Assembly (NCBI GenBank): GCA_900543415.1
Contig: UQRE01000022.1
Location: 1-42,897, forward strand
Reading direction: 5' to 3'
Length of the DNA: 42,897 nucleotides
Source: an uncultured Dorea sp.
Lineage (GTDB): Bacteria > Bacillota > Clostridia > Lachnospirales > Lachnospiraceae
Part shown: positions 8,624 through 16,606 of the stretch, one piece after another
Layout: every line of letters begins with the position of its first letter
Numbering within the stretch: the first letter of the stretch is position 1
Made by a program: the position numbers and the translations under genes
The notes under the pieces: model-generated
Database searches by the model: none
What the model was told of the DNA's origin: nothing
Seen by the model: only the letters and a program-made list of their open reading frames with translations

Positions 8624-9789
8624 AGAAATTATCGGTAAGATTAAGAATTACATTATTATATACATTTTTTATGACCGTATTGACAGCGGCCTCTCTTTTT
8701 CTTCTGTTTTCACTCAGCAGTCGCGAGGTTTTGACCTCCACAGGGGCGGAATTGGAAGAAGAGGTGCACGAGAGTGTGGAAGAGCTTACCATTCAAAATG
8801 GAGAAGTTCGGGTGGATTCCGATTTTTATTCGCTGGAGAAAGGCGTATATCTGGCGTTATATGACGAACAAGGTTATTTCTTATATGGGCGGGTTCCGTA
8901 TGGATTTGATGTGCAGCCGGAATTTGAAGACGGAAATTTGCGCAAATTAAATGACCGACAAAAGAAATGGTTTGTATACGATCAATTTTTTAAGGTGGAT
9001 GGAGAGAATGCGGTTTATGTCAGAGGTGTCACTTCTATTACAGATGTAGAAGAAAAATTTTATGTGACTATGAGAATCGCACTTTTGTCGCTTCCACTTA
9101 TGCTGGTGGTCACAGTGCTGGCGGGATTTTATTTTACCGGACGAACACTTCTTCCGGTGAAGCAGATGACCAGTGCGGTGAAGAAGATTCGGGAAGAAGA
9201 AAATCTGTCCAGAAGAATCGGGCTTGAAGGGCACGGAAGAAAGGATGAGATCTATGTGCTAGCGGAGACATTTGACGAGATGCTTGCGCAGGTGGAGCGG
9301 CTGTTTCGAAGGGGAAAACAGTTTACCTCCGATGTCTCGCATGAACTTCGTACTCCGGTCAGTGTGATCCTGGCGCAATGTGGTGCTCTTCTTGCGGAGG
9401 AAAAGGGGCTTTGCCGAACCTTTGAGCTGAAGATCGCACCGGAGGTCTATGCGCGGGCGGACGAGAGTTATTATATCCGGCTGCTTGTAAATCTTCTTGA
9501 AAACGCCGTATATTACGGAAAGGAAAATGGTGTGGTGAAGGTAACGCTTGCCAAGAACGGGAAGAAGATAGAAGGAATTGTGGAGGACAACGGAATCGGG
9601 ATTTCCGAAGAAGACCTTGTCCATATCTGGGAGAGATTTTACCGCGCAGATTCTGCGAGAAGCACAGACAGCCATTCGGGACTTGGACTTTCCATGGTGA
9701 AATGGATCGTGGAAGCTCACGGAGGAACGATCCGGGCAGAGAGCAGGTTAGGAGAGGGCACAAGATTTATTTTTGAAATTTCGGAATAA
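8620..9789 (+). CDS. sensor histidine kinase with internal deletion
   Basis: A membrane-bound sensor kinase of 389 residues. Two membrane segments (about 10-31 and 152-173) flank an extracytoplasmic sensor region, followed by a HAMP-like stretch starting LLPVKQMTSAVKKI. The H box SDVSHELRTP carries His241. The N box NLLENAVYYG carries Asn295, with G1 box VEDNGIGI and G2 box GLGLSMVKWIVEAHGG. Only 54 residues separate His241 from Asn295, whereas kinases of this kind normally have roughly 105-120. The second dimerisation helix and the linker to the ATPase domain are missing: the chain jumps from VSVILAQCG to ALLAEEKG. Dimerisation and phosphotransfer are therefore probably impaired. The partner regulator just upstream is frameshifted. 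Could be annotated as intact because the frame is open. Confidence 0.88.
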   Translation: MKKLSVRLRITLLYTFFMTVLTAASLFLLFSLSSREVLTSTGAELEEEVHESVEELTIQNGEVRVDSDFYSLEKGVYLALYDEQGYFLYGRVPYGFDVQPEFEDGNLRKLNDRQKKWFVYDQFFKVDGENAVYVRGVTSITDVEEKFYVTMRIALLSLPLMLVVTVLAGFYFTGRTLLPVKQMTSAVKKIREEENLSRRIGLEGHGRKDEIYVLAETFDEMLAQVERLFRRGKQFTSDVSHELRTPVSVILAQCGALLAEEKGLCRTFELKIAPEVYARADESYYIRLLVNLLENAVYYGKENGVVKVTLAKNGKKIEGIVEDNGIGISEEDLVHIWERFYRADSARSTDSHSGLGLSMVKWIVEAHGGTIRAESRLGEGTRFIFEISE

Positions 9790-9812
9790 AAAATGTATTT
9801 TCATCTAATTTC

Positions 9813-9833
9813 TAATCTTTCTTTAATGTTTCT
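9813..9833 (+). promoter_or_regulatory. candidate OmpR-type direct-repeat operator
   Basis: TAATCTTTCT (9813-9822) and TAATGTTTCT (9824-9833) are near-identical and spaced 11 bases apart, start to start. OmpR-family regulators typically bind such one-turn direct repeats. The site lies between the kinase gene and the PepSY lipoprotein gene, so it is a candidate target of the neighbouring regulator. Binding is inferred. Confidence 0.5.
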
Positions 9834-9861
9834 GTTATATATTCATATCAACAAAGGAAAC

Positions 9862-9889
9862 ATAAGTACAGAAAAATAAGTACAGAAAA
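9862..9889. repeat. tandem 14-bp direct repeat, two copies
   Basis: ATAAGTACAGAAAA occurs at 9862-9875 and again exactly adjacent at 9876-9889, in the leader of the PepSY lipoprotein gene, about 25 bases before its start. Confidence 0.85.
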
Positions 9890-9913
9890 TGAAAGAAAGA
9901 GAGGATATAGAAT

Positions 9914-10522
9914 ATGAAAAGATTTATGACATTAGCAGCAGCAACAGTATTAACAGCAGGAACATTAGCAGGATGTGGAGCAGCAGGAAGCGGTAAGGAT
10001 ATCGGAAGAGACGCAGCGTTAGAAGCGGCGCTTAGTGATGCGCAGACTACAGAAGAGAACGTGACCAGATTAAAAGTAAGCGAAGACAGAGAGGACGGTC
10101 AGAAAGTATATGAGATCCGGTTTGATGCAGACGGAATGGAATACGATTACGAGGTGGCAGCTTCCGATGGACAGATTTTAAATGCAGAGCGCGAAGAGCT
10201 GGCGCCGGGAAGTGAAGAAAATACTGCTGGTTCAAATGTTGGCGGAAATACAGAACAGGCAGAAGATACCGCTCAGGGAGATGATGTAGATGTTATACCT
10301 TATACAGATAATCCAAATGTGAAATTGACGAAGGAAGAGGCTGTGAAGATTGCACTTGAGAGAGTGCCGGGAGCTTCAGAAAAGGATATTCATATAGAAC
10401 TTGATTCAGATGATGGACAATTCCGGTATGAAGGTGATATTATATACGAACAGAAAGAATATGATTTTGAGATTGATGCGAATTCGGGAAATATTCTTGA
10501 ATGGAGCGAAGAGAGACGATAA
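9914..10522 (+). CDS. PepSY-domain lipoprotein
   Basis: A secreted, lipid-anchored protein of 202 residues. The N-terminus has a signal peptide ending in lipobox LAGC (about residues 17-20). Two PepSY-like modules follow. The first is about residues 30-95, ending EVAASDGQILNAEREE, and the second about 138-200, from KLTKEEAVKIALERVPGASE to EIDANSGNILEWSEE. They are joined by an acidic, low-complexity linker. PepSY domains are known as extracytoplasmic modulators of proteases or partner sensor kinases. Its place behind a two-component system, with OmpR-like repeats upstream, suggests a target or co-sensor of that system. The gene is intact although both partners are damaged. RBS GAAAGAGAGGA precedes the ATG. 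Confidence 0.85.
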   Translation: MKRFMTLAAATVLTAGTLAGCGAAGSGKDIGRDAALEAALSDAQTTEENVTRLKVSEDREDGQKVYEIRFDADGMEYDYEVAASDGQILNAEREELAPGSEENTAGSNVGGNTEQAEDTAQGDDVDVIPYTDNPNVKLTKEEAVKIALERVPGASEKDIHIELDSDDGQFRYEGDIIYEQKEYDFEIDANSGNILEWSEERR

Positions 10523-10546
10523 GAACGAAGAAAAGAGGAAGAATAA

Positions 10547-11092
10547 ATGCGGATAGGAATGGGTTATGACGTGCATAAGCTCGTGGAAAACAGAGATCTG
10601 ATTCTCGGAGGTGTAAAGATTCCTTATGAAAAAGGGCTGCTTGGTCATTCAGACGCGGATGTGCTGTTGCATGCGATCATGGATGCGCTTCTTGGAGCCG
10701 CGGCTCTGGGGGATATCGGAAACCATTTTCCGGATACAGATCCGGCTTACAAGGGAGCATCCAGCATGGAGCTTTTGAAACAAGTGGGAGCGCTGATCGA
10801 ACAGAAATTATATGTGGTCGGTAATATCGATGCGACCATCATCGCGCAGCGGCCGAAGATGGCTCCGCATATTGAGAAAATGCGGGAAAATGTTGCGGAA
10901 GCTCTCGGAATTGAAAAGGATCAGATCAATATTAAAGCGACTACAGAAGAAGGACTTGGATTTACAGGAAGCGGAGAAGGAATCTCCTCGCAGGCCATCG
11001 CAGCGCTTGAGACGATTGCAAATTACAGTTATAAAGTAGAGCCGGAGGAAGAGGATGCTTGTGGCAACTGCAAAGGGTGTCCCCGCGGATAG
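10547..11092 (+). CDS. ispF: 2-C-methyl-D-erythritol 2,4-cyclodiphosphate synthase
   Basis: It forms the cyclic diphosphate in the MEP route to isoprenoids, as a zinc-dependent cytoplasmic trimer. The metal motif GMGYDVHKL lies at residues 3-11, with the second conserved region LLGHSDADVLLHAIMDALLG, and KATTEEGLGFTGSGEGI near the C-terminus. At 181 residues it is about 20 longer than typical IspF (near 158-160). The excess is an acidic, cysteine-bearing tail, EEEDACGNCKGCPRG, after the normal end. RBS AAGAGGAAG lies 5 bases before the ATG. The acetyltransferase gene follows 17 bases later, so the two are probably co-transcribed. Confidence 0.96.
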   Translation: MRIGMGYDVHKLVENRDLILGGVKIPYEKGLLGHSDADVLLHAIMDALLGAAALGDIGNHFPDTDPAYKGASSMELLKQVGALIEQKLYVVGNIDATIIAQRPKMAPHIEKMRENVAEALGIEKDQINIKATTEEGLGFTGSGEGISSQAIAALETIANYSYKVEPEEEDACGNCKGCPRG

Positions 11093-11109
11093 AAGGAGTA
11101 GAAGAGACG

Positions 11110-12093
11110 ATGAAGATTCGCAGACTGGAAAAGGAAGAACATCAGGTGGTGAGGTCGTTGTACGAAGAGGTGTTTTCAGAGGACAGCACCTCTTTCGTTG
11201 ATTATTATTTCACCGAGAAGACGAAAGATAATGAGATTTATGTATTGGAGGAAGATGGTGCAGTGCGGTCCATGCTTCATCTGAATCCTTATCAGATCAT
11301 GGTCAACGGGATTGAGAAGACAGCGCATTATATTGTTGCGGTTGCTACGCAGGAGAACTGGCGAAAAAGAGGTTATATGAAAGCCTTGATTCGAAAGGCA
11401 TTGAAGGATATGTACCGGAACGGAGAGAATTTCACCTTCTTGATGCCGGCGGCGGAGGCAATTTACCTTCCTCATGATTTTCGCACGGTCTATGAGCAGG
11501 AAAAACGATATTTTCATGGAGAGGGAGAACCGCTTAAAATCGAAGAGGCAGGAGAGCTTGCCAAGTTGGCAGGGTCTTATCTGTCTGCACATTATCAGGT
11601 GTATGCAAAAAGAGATGCGGCTTATTATGAACGCCTGGTGAAAGAATATGCAAGTGACGGTGGCCGCCTGATGGTGATAAAAGACGGTGGAAGAATTGCA
11701 GATTGTCTGATCGATGTGCCTGATTTCGAGCGGGTAGAAAAGGAGAAGCCCAAAATCATGGTGCGTATCGTAGATGCGAGGAGAATGCTGATGTCATTGA
11801 GGCTTACAAGCCTGATGGCGGTATGTTTTCAGATCACCGATCCTGTAATTGAAGAAAATAACCGCTGTGTTGTGTTGACCGGTACGGAGTTTTCCGGTGC
11901 TATGCTTATGGAAGGGAAACGTGTCAACAGTGAAGGAACAATTACGATTGCCGCGCTCACAAGTCTGATCTTTGGAGCGAAAACGGTGGAAGAAGTGTGC
12001 GAAGAAGATGGCGTTTCCATGACGGAACGCATGAAAAAGGAGATGAGTAAGATCATCCCCTTGTCTGACATTTATTTAAATGAGACTGTTTAG
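11110..12093 (+). CDS. Eis-like GNAT acetyltransferase
   Basis: An acetyl-CoA-dependent acetyltransferase of 327 residues; substrate unknown. The N-terminal GNAT fold includes the acetyl-CoA loop VAVATQENWRKRGYMKALIR (about residues 76-95). A second acetyltransferase-like half (LKIEEAGELAKLAGSYLS onward) and a C-terminal part resembling the sterol-carrier-like domain of the Eis family follow. The open frame starts at 11059 inside ispF, but the ATG at 11110, behind AGAAGGAGTAGAAG, begins with the conserved MKIRRLEKEEH and is preferred. Its 3' end overlaps the convergent aminotransferase gene by 18 bases. Eis proteins in other bacteria modify aminoglycosides or cationic peptides; no such role is shown here. 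Confidence 0.8.
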   Translation: MKIRRLEKEEHQVVRSLYEEVFSEDSTSFVDYYFTEKTKDNEIYVLEEDGAVRSMLHLNPYQIMVNGIEKTAHYIVAVATQENWRKRGYMKALIRKALKDMYRNGENFTFLMPAAEAIYLPHDFRTVYEQEKRYFHGEGEPLKIEEAGELAKLAGSYLSAHYQVYAKRDAAYYERLVKEYASDGGRLMVIKDGGRIADCLIDVPDFERVEKEKPKIMVRIVDARRMLMSLRLTSLMAVCFQITDPVIEENNRCVVLTGTEFSGAMLMEGKRVNSEGTITIAALTSLIFGAKTVEEVCEEDGVSMTERMKKEMSKIIPLSDIYLNETV

Positions 12094-13167
12094 AACGTGA
12101 AGAAGGCGGTCGTTGTCTTCAGGGTTCATAATACAGAAACGGATATATTCGCCGGTTAGTGATTCGAAGGAGGAGCAATCCCGAATCATTAGCCGGTTTT
12201 TTATAGCTGCTTCAAATACATCAAAAGAGGTGAGTCCTTCTTTTAATATCCGAACGAGAATAAAGTTGCCATATGCGGCGTAGGGTTTGTATCCGTCCAT
12301 ATGAGACAGACGGGCAAACATGCGCGCCCTCTCAGAGAGGATGAGTGCTCTCGTTTCCCGGAAGTAATCCGTGTCCTTAAGAAGAAGTTCGCCGGTATAA
12401 GCGCCTACACTATTTAAGCTCCATGGATTCTGGTGCTGATGAAGCGACTTGAGAAATGCTTCACTGCTTGTAATCCCATAGCCAAAGCGCAGTCCCGGTG
12501 CGGCGTAGAACTTAGAGACGCCGCGGATCACCATAAGGTTATCATAGCGCTTTGTTAAGGGAATGGCAGTGATCTCTTCAATACAAGGAGCAAATTCCAC
12601 ATAAGTTTCATCGATCATAACGAAAATGTTTCGTTTTTTACACTGACAGATAATCTGCTCCATATCGTTTTTCTTAATGGCAGAAGAAGTTGGGTTGTTG
12701 GGGTTGCATATGATTACAAGCGCTACGTCTTCTGTACAGTGTGATAGAAAATCATCCACGTTCAAATGGAAATCGTTCTCTTCCTGTAGGTGGTATGTCT
12801 CTGTGGAAGCTCCGATCAGTGATAATTCTCTACTGTATTCTGAGTAAGTAGGACCAAGAAGCAGTGCTTTCTTTGGACCGCGTTGGGAGATGAGAAGGGA
12901 GATAAGCTCGGTCGATCCATTCCCGACGACAATGTGTGATGGATCTGCGCTGCAGTAATTTCCGATCGCTTCCCGCAGACTTGTGTAATTGCGATCCGGG
13001 TATCTGGTGATTATATCAAGGTTGGATGCAAGCTCTTTCTTTACTTTTTTTGACAGCCCGAGAGGGTTTACATTGGCGGAAAAGCAAATGATCTCCTCCT
13101 TTGGAATGTGATAATATTCTTCGATTTTTTCCAGATCACTTCCGTGAAATTCCGGCTTTTTATCCAT
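12076..13167 (-). CDS. class I/II PLP-dependent aminotransferase, HisC/CobD-like
   Basis: A 363-residue cytoplasmic fold-type I PLP enzyme. Motifs: FHGSDLEKIEEYY at the start and FSANVNPLGLS, both typical of threonine-phosphate decarboxylase (CobD) and relatives; VVGNGSTELI; CNPNNPTS; DETYVEF with the cofactor aspartate; and the PLP lysine in GVSKFYAAPGLRFGYG. A CobD role would place it in the cobalamin side chain and a HisC role in histidine synthesis. Neither pathway is near, so the substrate is open. It is transcribed toward the acetyltransferase gene and shares its last 18 bases with it. An AAGGAA site precedes the ATG. Confidence 0.85.
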   Translation of the reverse strand: MDKKPEFHGSDLEKIEEYYHIPKEEIICFSANVNPLGLSKKVKKELASNLDIITRYPDRNYTSLREAIGNYCSADPSHIVVGNGSTELISLLISQRGPKKALLLGPTYSEYSRELSLIGASTETYHLQEENDFHLNVDDFLSHCTEDVALVIICNPNNPTSSAIKKNDMEQIICQCKKRNIFVMIDETYVEFAPCIEEITAIPLTKRYDNLMVIRGVSKFYAAPGLRFGYGITSSEAFLKSLHQHQNPWSLNSVGAYTGELLLKDTDYFRETRALILSERARMFARLSHMDGYKPYAAYGNFILVRILKEGLTSFDVFEAAIKNRLMIRDCSSFESLTGEYIRFCIMNPEDNDRLLHVLNSLI

Positions 13168-13214
13168 ATCTATGTTCCTTTCTTAGTATAATTCAAGATT
13201 TTGTGTATTCGGCA

Positions 13215-13244
13215 TTGCCATTATGAGTTATTCAATGTTATAAT
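13215..13244 (+). promoter_or_regulatory. promoter of the DUF5717 operon
   Basis: TTGCCA (13215-13220), an 18-base spacer and TATAAT (13239-13244). Transcription would start near 13251, which is compatible with the TTG start at 13295 and leaves almost no leader for the TTG at 13262. Confidence 0.7.
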
Positions 13245-13294
13245 CTATTATAGTATGTTTTTTGAAAAAAGCAACGAAAGAAGCAGGTGTAGTC

Positions 13295-16200
13295 TTGAAA
13301 AATAAGATTCAAAAATTTTCCAAAGGAGATTTCCGGCAGGTACAGCCGGATATAGTATTTGAGGAGACGAATCTGGTACTGATCATAGGTGAAGGGGAAG
13401 TATACAGGGGGAGCTTCTTAATAAAGAGTTATAATGACAGTAAGATACGAGGGATCGTATATCCCTCTTCTTTTCGTGTTCATTTTAAAGATCAGGGGTT
13501 CGAAGGGAATCCGTCGAGAATAGAATTTACATATGATGGCAGAGGATTGAAACCGGGACATGTGGAACAGGGCAAATTTACCGTTGTGTGCACCGGCGGA
13601 GAGTATGAGTTGTCTTTTACAGCGATCATTGAGAAACCGTATGTTATGACGAGCTACGGGAAGGTGCAGAGCACAGATGATTTTAGAAAGCTTGCGGTCA
13701 AAGATTTCTCAGAAGCCGGACGACTGTTTAGGTCCAGAGATTTCTATGAGATTTTAAAATATGAAAATGAGAGGATCTTCTACCTCTATGACAATATGAG
13801 AAAGTGGTCTCTCGGAGATCAGGCAATGGAAGAATTCCTTGTGGGGATCAAGCAGAAGGAGTGTATCTTCCTGACGCTTCAGGGAGAGGGCATGCTCTTT
13901 GAAGATGTGAAGGAATCTACCAAGGGCACCATCCCGATCATGAAAAATACATGGGGCTTTATGCCGATCCATATCGAGACAGAAGGGCGGTTCCTGAAAG
14001 TAAACCGTCCGGATATTACGACGGAAGATTTCGTGGGAAATAATTATGAAGTAGAGTATCTGGTGCGTCCGGAGCGGCTTCACAGCGGAAGAAACTACGG
14101 TGCGATCCGATTCGTGACACCGTATGAGACGCTGACTTATGAAGTGGAAGTATTGCAAAATCTGGAATATGATGAGAATCATCATGTGCCGGAGCTTTTG
14201 TATGCGCAGGCGTTAAAAGAATATGTAGGGTACATCGGCGGAAGGATTGGACTGGACGACTGGGTAGAGAGCGCTACAGAGAAGGTGGCTGCGATTCGGA
14301 AGATCGAGACACAGAGTGAGATGTATCAGCTTTTGCAGGCGCACATATATGTGATCGGCAAGAAGATGGAAGAGGCAAAATGGATATTGGAAAACTACAA
14401 TTACAATCGCTTTGCCATAGGAAAAGATCCCATCACCAACTGCTATTACCTGTATCTGACCGCTCTTGTGCGTGGAAAGGGACCGCATACAGACCGTGTG
14501 CTTGATGAGATCGGCAAGACTTATATGCGCCATCAGGATTCATGGTTCCTTCTTTATATGCTTCTTCATCTGGATAACCGGTATCGTAATCCATATAAGA
14601 AACTGGAAGTTCTGGAGCAGCAGTTTGAATTTGAGGTTCACGGAGTGCTCTTTTATCTGGAGGCATATCTGTGTTATCAAGAGAAGCCTACGCTTCTTAA
14701 GAAGCTTGGAAAGTTCGAGATCCAGGTACTTAATTTTGCGTCGAAATATCGTCTGATAACGAAGGAACTGGCGCTCTATGTGGCGAATTTCGCCAGTCAG
14801 CAGAAAGCGTACAGTGAACCGTTGTTCCGCATATTGGAGCGGATCTACGAGACTTATGATGAGCCGATGATCTTAAATACAATCTGCACCCTTCTCATCA
14901 AAGGAAATAAGACACAGAATAAATATTTTATGTGGTATCAGAAAGCAGTGAAGGCAAAGCTTAAAATTGCAAAGCTTTATGAATATTATATGCTTACGCT
15001 TGATACAGAACGGATGCGGGGAACGCTCCCGAGATCTATCTTTCTGTATTTCATGCATGGTAATTCACTGGATTATAAGAAGGCAGCATTTCTCTATGCC
15101 AATCTTCTGACTTACGAAGAGGGCGGTGAGGAAATGTTTCTTGAGTACCGTGAGCAGATGTTCTCTTTTACAATGGATCAGCTTATGAAACGGCATATTA
15201 CAGAGCCGCTGCGAATCCTTTATAAAAGGTTCTGCACCGAAGAAGAGATGACTTCGGAGCATATGGAGGCAATGCGGGATATTTGCCATGCGTATATGGT
15301 ATCCACAAAAGTGCCGAATATGAAATGTGTACTTGTCATTGAATCTGACGGGTCTGTGAAGCAGAAGGTTCCATATAACGAGGACGAAGGCGCGATTATT
15401 TACCTGTATGATAAGGAATCAAGGATTGTGTGGGAGTCCATAGAAGGACGCCACTATACGGATTCGATTCCTTACGAGACGAAGCGGTTGTTCTATGAAC
15501 CGAGATTTCTTGAGATGTGTAAGAAATACGGTGCAACGCTCGGAAAATGGAAAGAGACGGATGAAAAGGAAGAGCCGACTTTTGAAAATCTGCAGATCAA
15601 AGGAATTGAGTTCTTTGAAGAACAGGAGGTCTTCCGGCTGTGCAGCAGGAGGATCAGAGAAGATAATTATGCAGAAGATGAATTTCTGACATATCTGTGC
15701 TTCGAATTATTCAGAAGGCAGCAGTATGATAAGGTGACGCTTATGTATCTGGCCAATTATTTCTGCGGAGCAACTGCTGATATGGAAGCATTGTGGAAAG
15801 TGTCAAGAGACTACGGAATTCCGTCCCACAAACTGAGTGAGCGGATTATTACACAGATGCTGTTTTCGGAAGATATGTTTGAAGAGGAGAAGATCTTCGA
15901 AGATTATTATCTGTCGGACAATGTGTATTTTCGGTTAAAGCAGGCATATCTTGCATATACCGCAAGACAGTATGTGCTTTTTGGGCGTGAGCTGAACCGT
16001 TGTGTATTTGATATTATAGCCAATGAATGTGAGAAGAAGGAAGAGTTGCCGGACATTTGCAAGGTGGCGTTGCTGTCGTATTTTTCAGACCGTTACTATT
16101 CTGCGGATATGGCGTCAGTTCTTCATATGGTGCTTCGGGAAATGTGCGAGAAGCAGATTGTACTTCCGTTTTATCTGCAATACAAGTCTGCATGGCTCAG

Positions 16201-16585
16201 GGAAGTGCAGCTTCATGATAAATGCATGGTTTCCTATCAGGCGGAGCCGGGCAGTAAGGTGAAGATCTTCTATAAAATACGAAGAGCAGGGAGAGAAAGT
16301 CTCGGTTATCAGACAGAGACGCTGTTCCCGGTCTGTGAAAATATATATGTAAAACAGTTCGTGTTGTACGCGGATGAAGAAGTGAACTATTATTTTGAAG
16401 AAATTCGTGAAAATGACAATGTTTCAACAGAGAAGGCGAAGCTTCGCAATCATCGCAGGAAGAGAGAAGGAAAATACGGCAAGCTTAATGCGATGATCCG
16501 TATGTCGCCGGCAAGGCGTAAGCAGGCAATGCTGGATTTTGAAGAAGAGGAGCTTATGGCACAAAAGCTCTTTAAGATGTACTAG
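13295..16585 (+). CDS. DUF5717 family large protein, function unknown
   Basis: A 1096-residue protein without signal peptide or membrane segment, so probably cytoplasmic. The N-terminus (MKNKIQKFSKGDF) leads into a beta-sandwich-like region (about 10-115). A second beta-rich region at about 185-295 includes IETEGRFLKVNRPDITTEDF. A long all-helical middle (about 305-930) resembles superhelical TPR-type repeats, then come a beta-rich stretch and a conserved-looking basic tail ending RRKQAMLDFEEEELMAQKLF. The frame opens at a TTG (13262) with no ribosome site; the TTG at 13295 has AGGTG at 13285-13289 and fits the promoter, so I chose it. The gene is followed 21 bases later by the DUF5716 gene. 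I know the pair as neighbours in Lachnospiraceae, but no function is established to my knowledge. A scaffold for the Hsp70-like partner is an inference. Confidence 0.82.
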   Translation: MKNKIQKFSKGDFRQVQPDIVFEETNLVLIIGEGEVYRGSFLIKSYNDSKIRGIVYPSSFRVHFKDQGFEGNPSRIEFTYDGRGLKPGHVEQGKFTVVCTGGEYELSFTAIIEKPYVMTSYGKVQSTDDFRKLAVKDFSEAGRLFRSRDFYEILKYENERIFYLYDNMRKWSLGDQAMEEFLVGIKQKECIFLTLQGEGMLFEDVKESTKGTIPIMKNTWGFMPIHIETEGRFLKVNRPDITTEDFVGNNYEVEYLVRPERLHSGRNYGAIRFVTPYETLTYEVEVLQNLEYDENHHVPELLYAQALKEYVGYIGGRIGLDDWVESATEKVAAIRKIETQSEMYQLLQAHIYVIGKKMEEAKWILENYNYNRFAIGKDPITNCYYLYLTALVRGKGPHTDRVLDEIGKTYMRHQDSWFLLYMLLHLDNRYRNPYKKLEVLEQQFEFEVHGVLFYLEAYLCYQEKPTLLKKLGKFEIQVLNFASKYRLITKELALYVANFASQQKAYSEPLFRILERIYETYDEPMILNTICTLLIKGNKTQNKYFMWYQKAVKAKLKIAKLYEYYMLTLDTERMRGTLPRSIFLYFMHGNSLDYKKAAFLYANLLTYEEGGEEMFLEYREQMFSFTMDQLMKRHITEPLRILYKRFCTEEEMTSEHMEAMRDICHAYMVSTKVPNMKCVLVIESDGSVKQKVPYNEDEGAIIYLYDKESRIVWESIEGRHYTDSIPYETKRLFYEPRFLEMCKKYGATLGKWKETDEKEEPTFENLQIKGIEFFEEQEVFRLCSRRIREDNYAEDEFLTYLCFELFRRQQYDKVTLMYLANYFCGATADMEALWKVSRDYGIPSHKLSERIITQMLFSEDMFEEEKIFEDYYLSDNVYFRLKQAYLAYTARQYVLFGRELNRCVFDIIANECEKKEELPDICKVALLSYFSDRYYSADMASVLHMVLREMCEKQIVLPFYLQYKSAWLREVQLHDKCMVSYQAEPGSKVKIFYKIRRAGRESLGYQTETLFPVCENIYVKQFVLYADEEVNYYFEEIRENDNVSTEKAKLRNHRRKREGKYGKLNAMIRMSPARRKQAMLDFEEEELMAQKLFKMY

Positions 16586-16606
16586 ATGTAGAGAGGAAGA
16601 AAAGTA

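Noticed and set aside
13262..13294. TTG at 13262 as start of the DUF5717 gene
   Set aside because: No ribosome site and only about 11 bases after the expected transcript start; TTG 13295 with AGGTG fits better.
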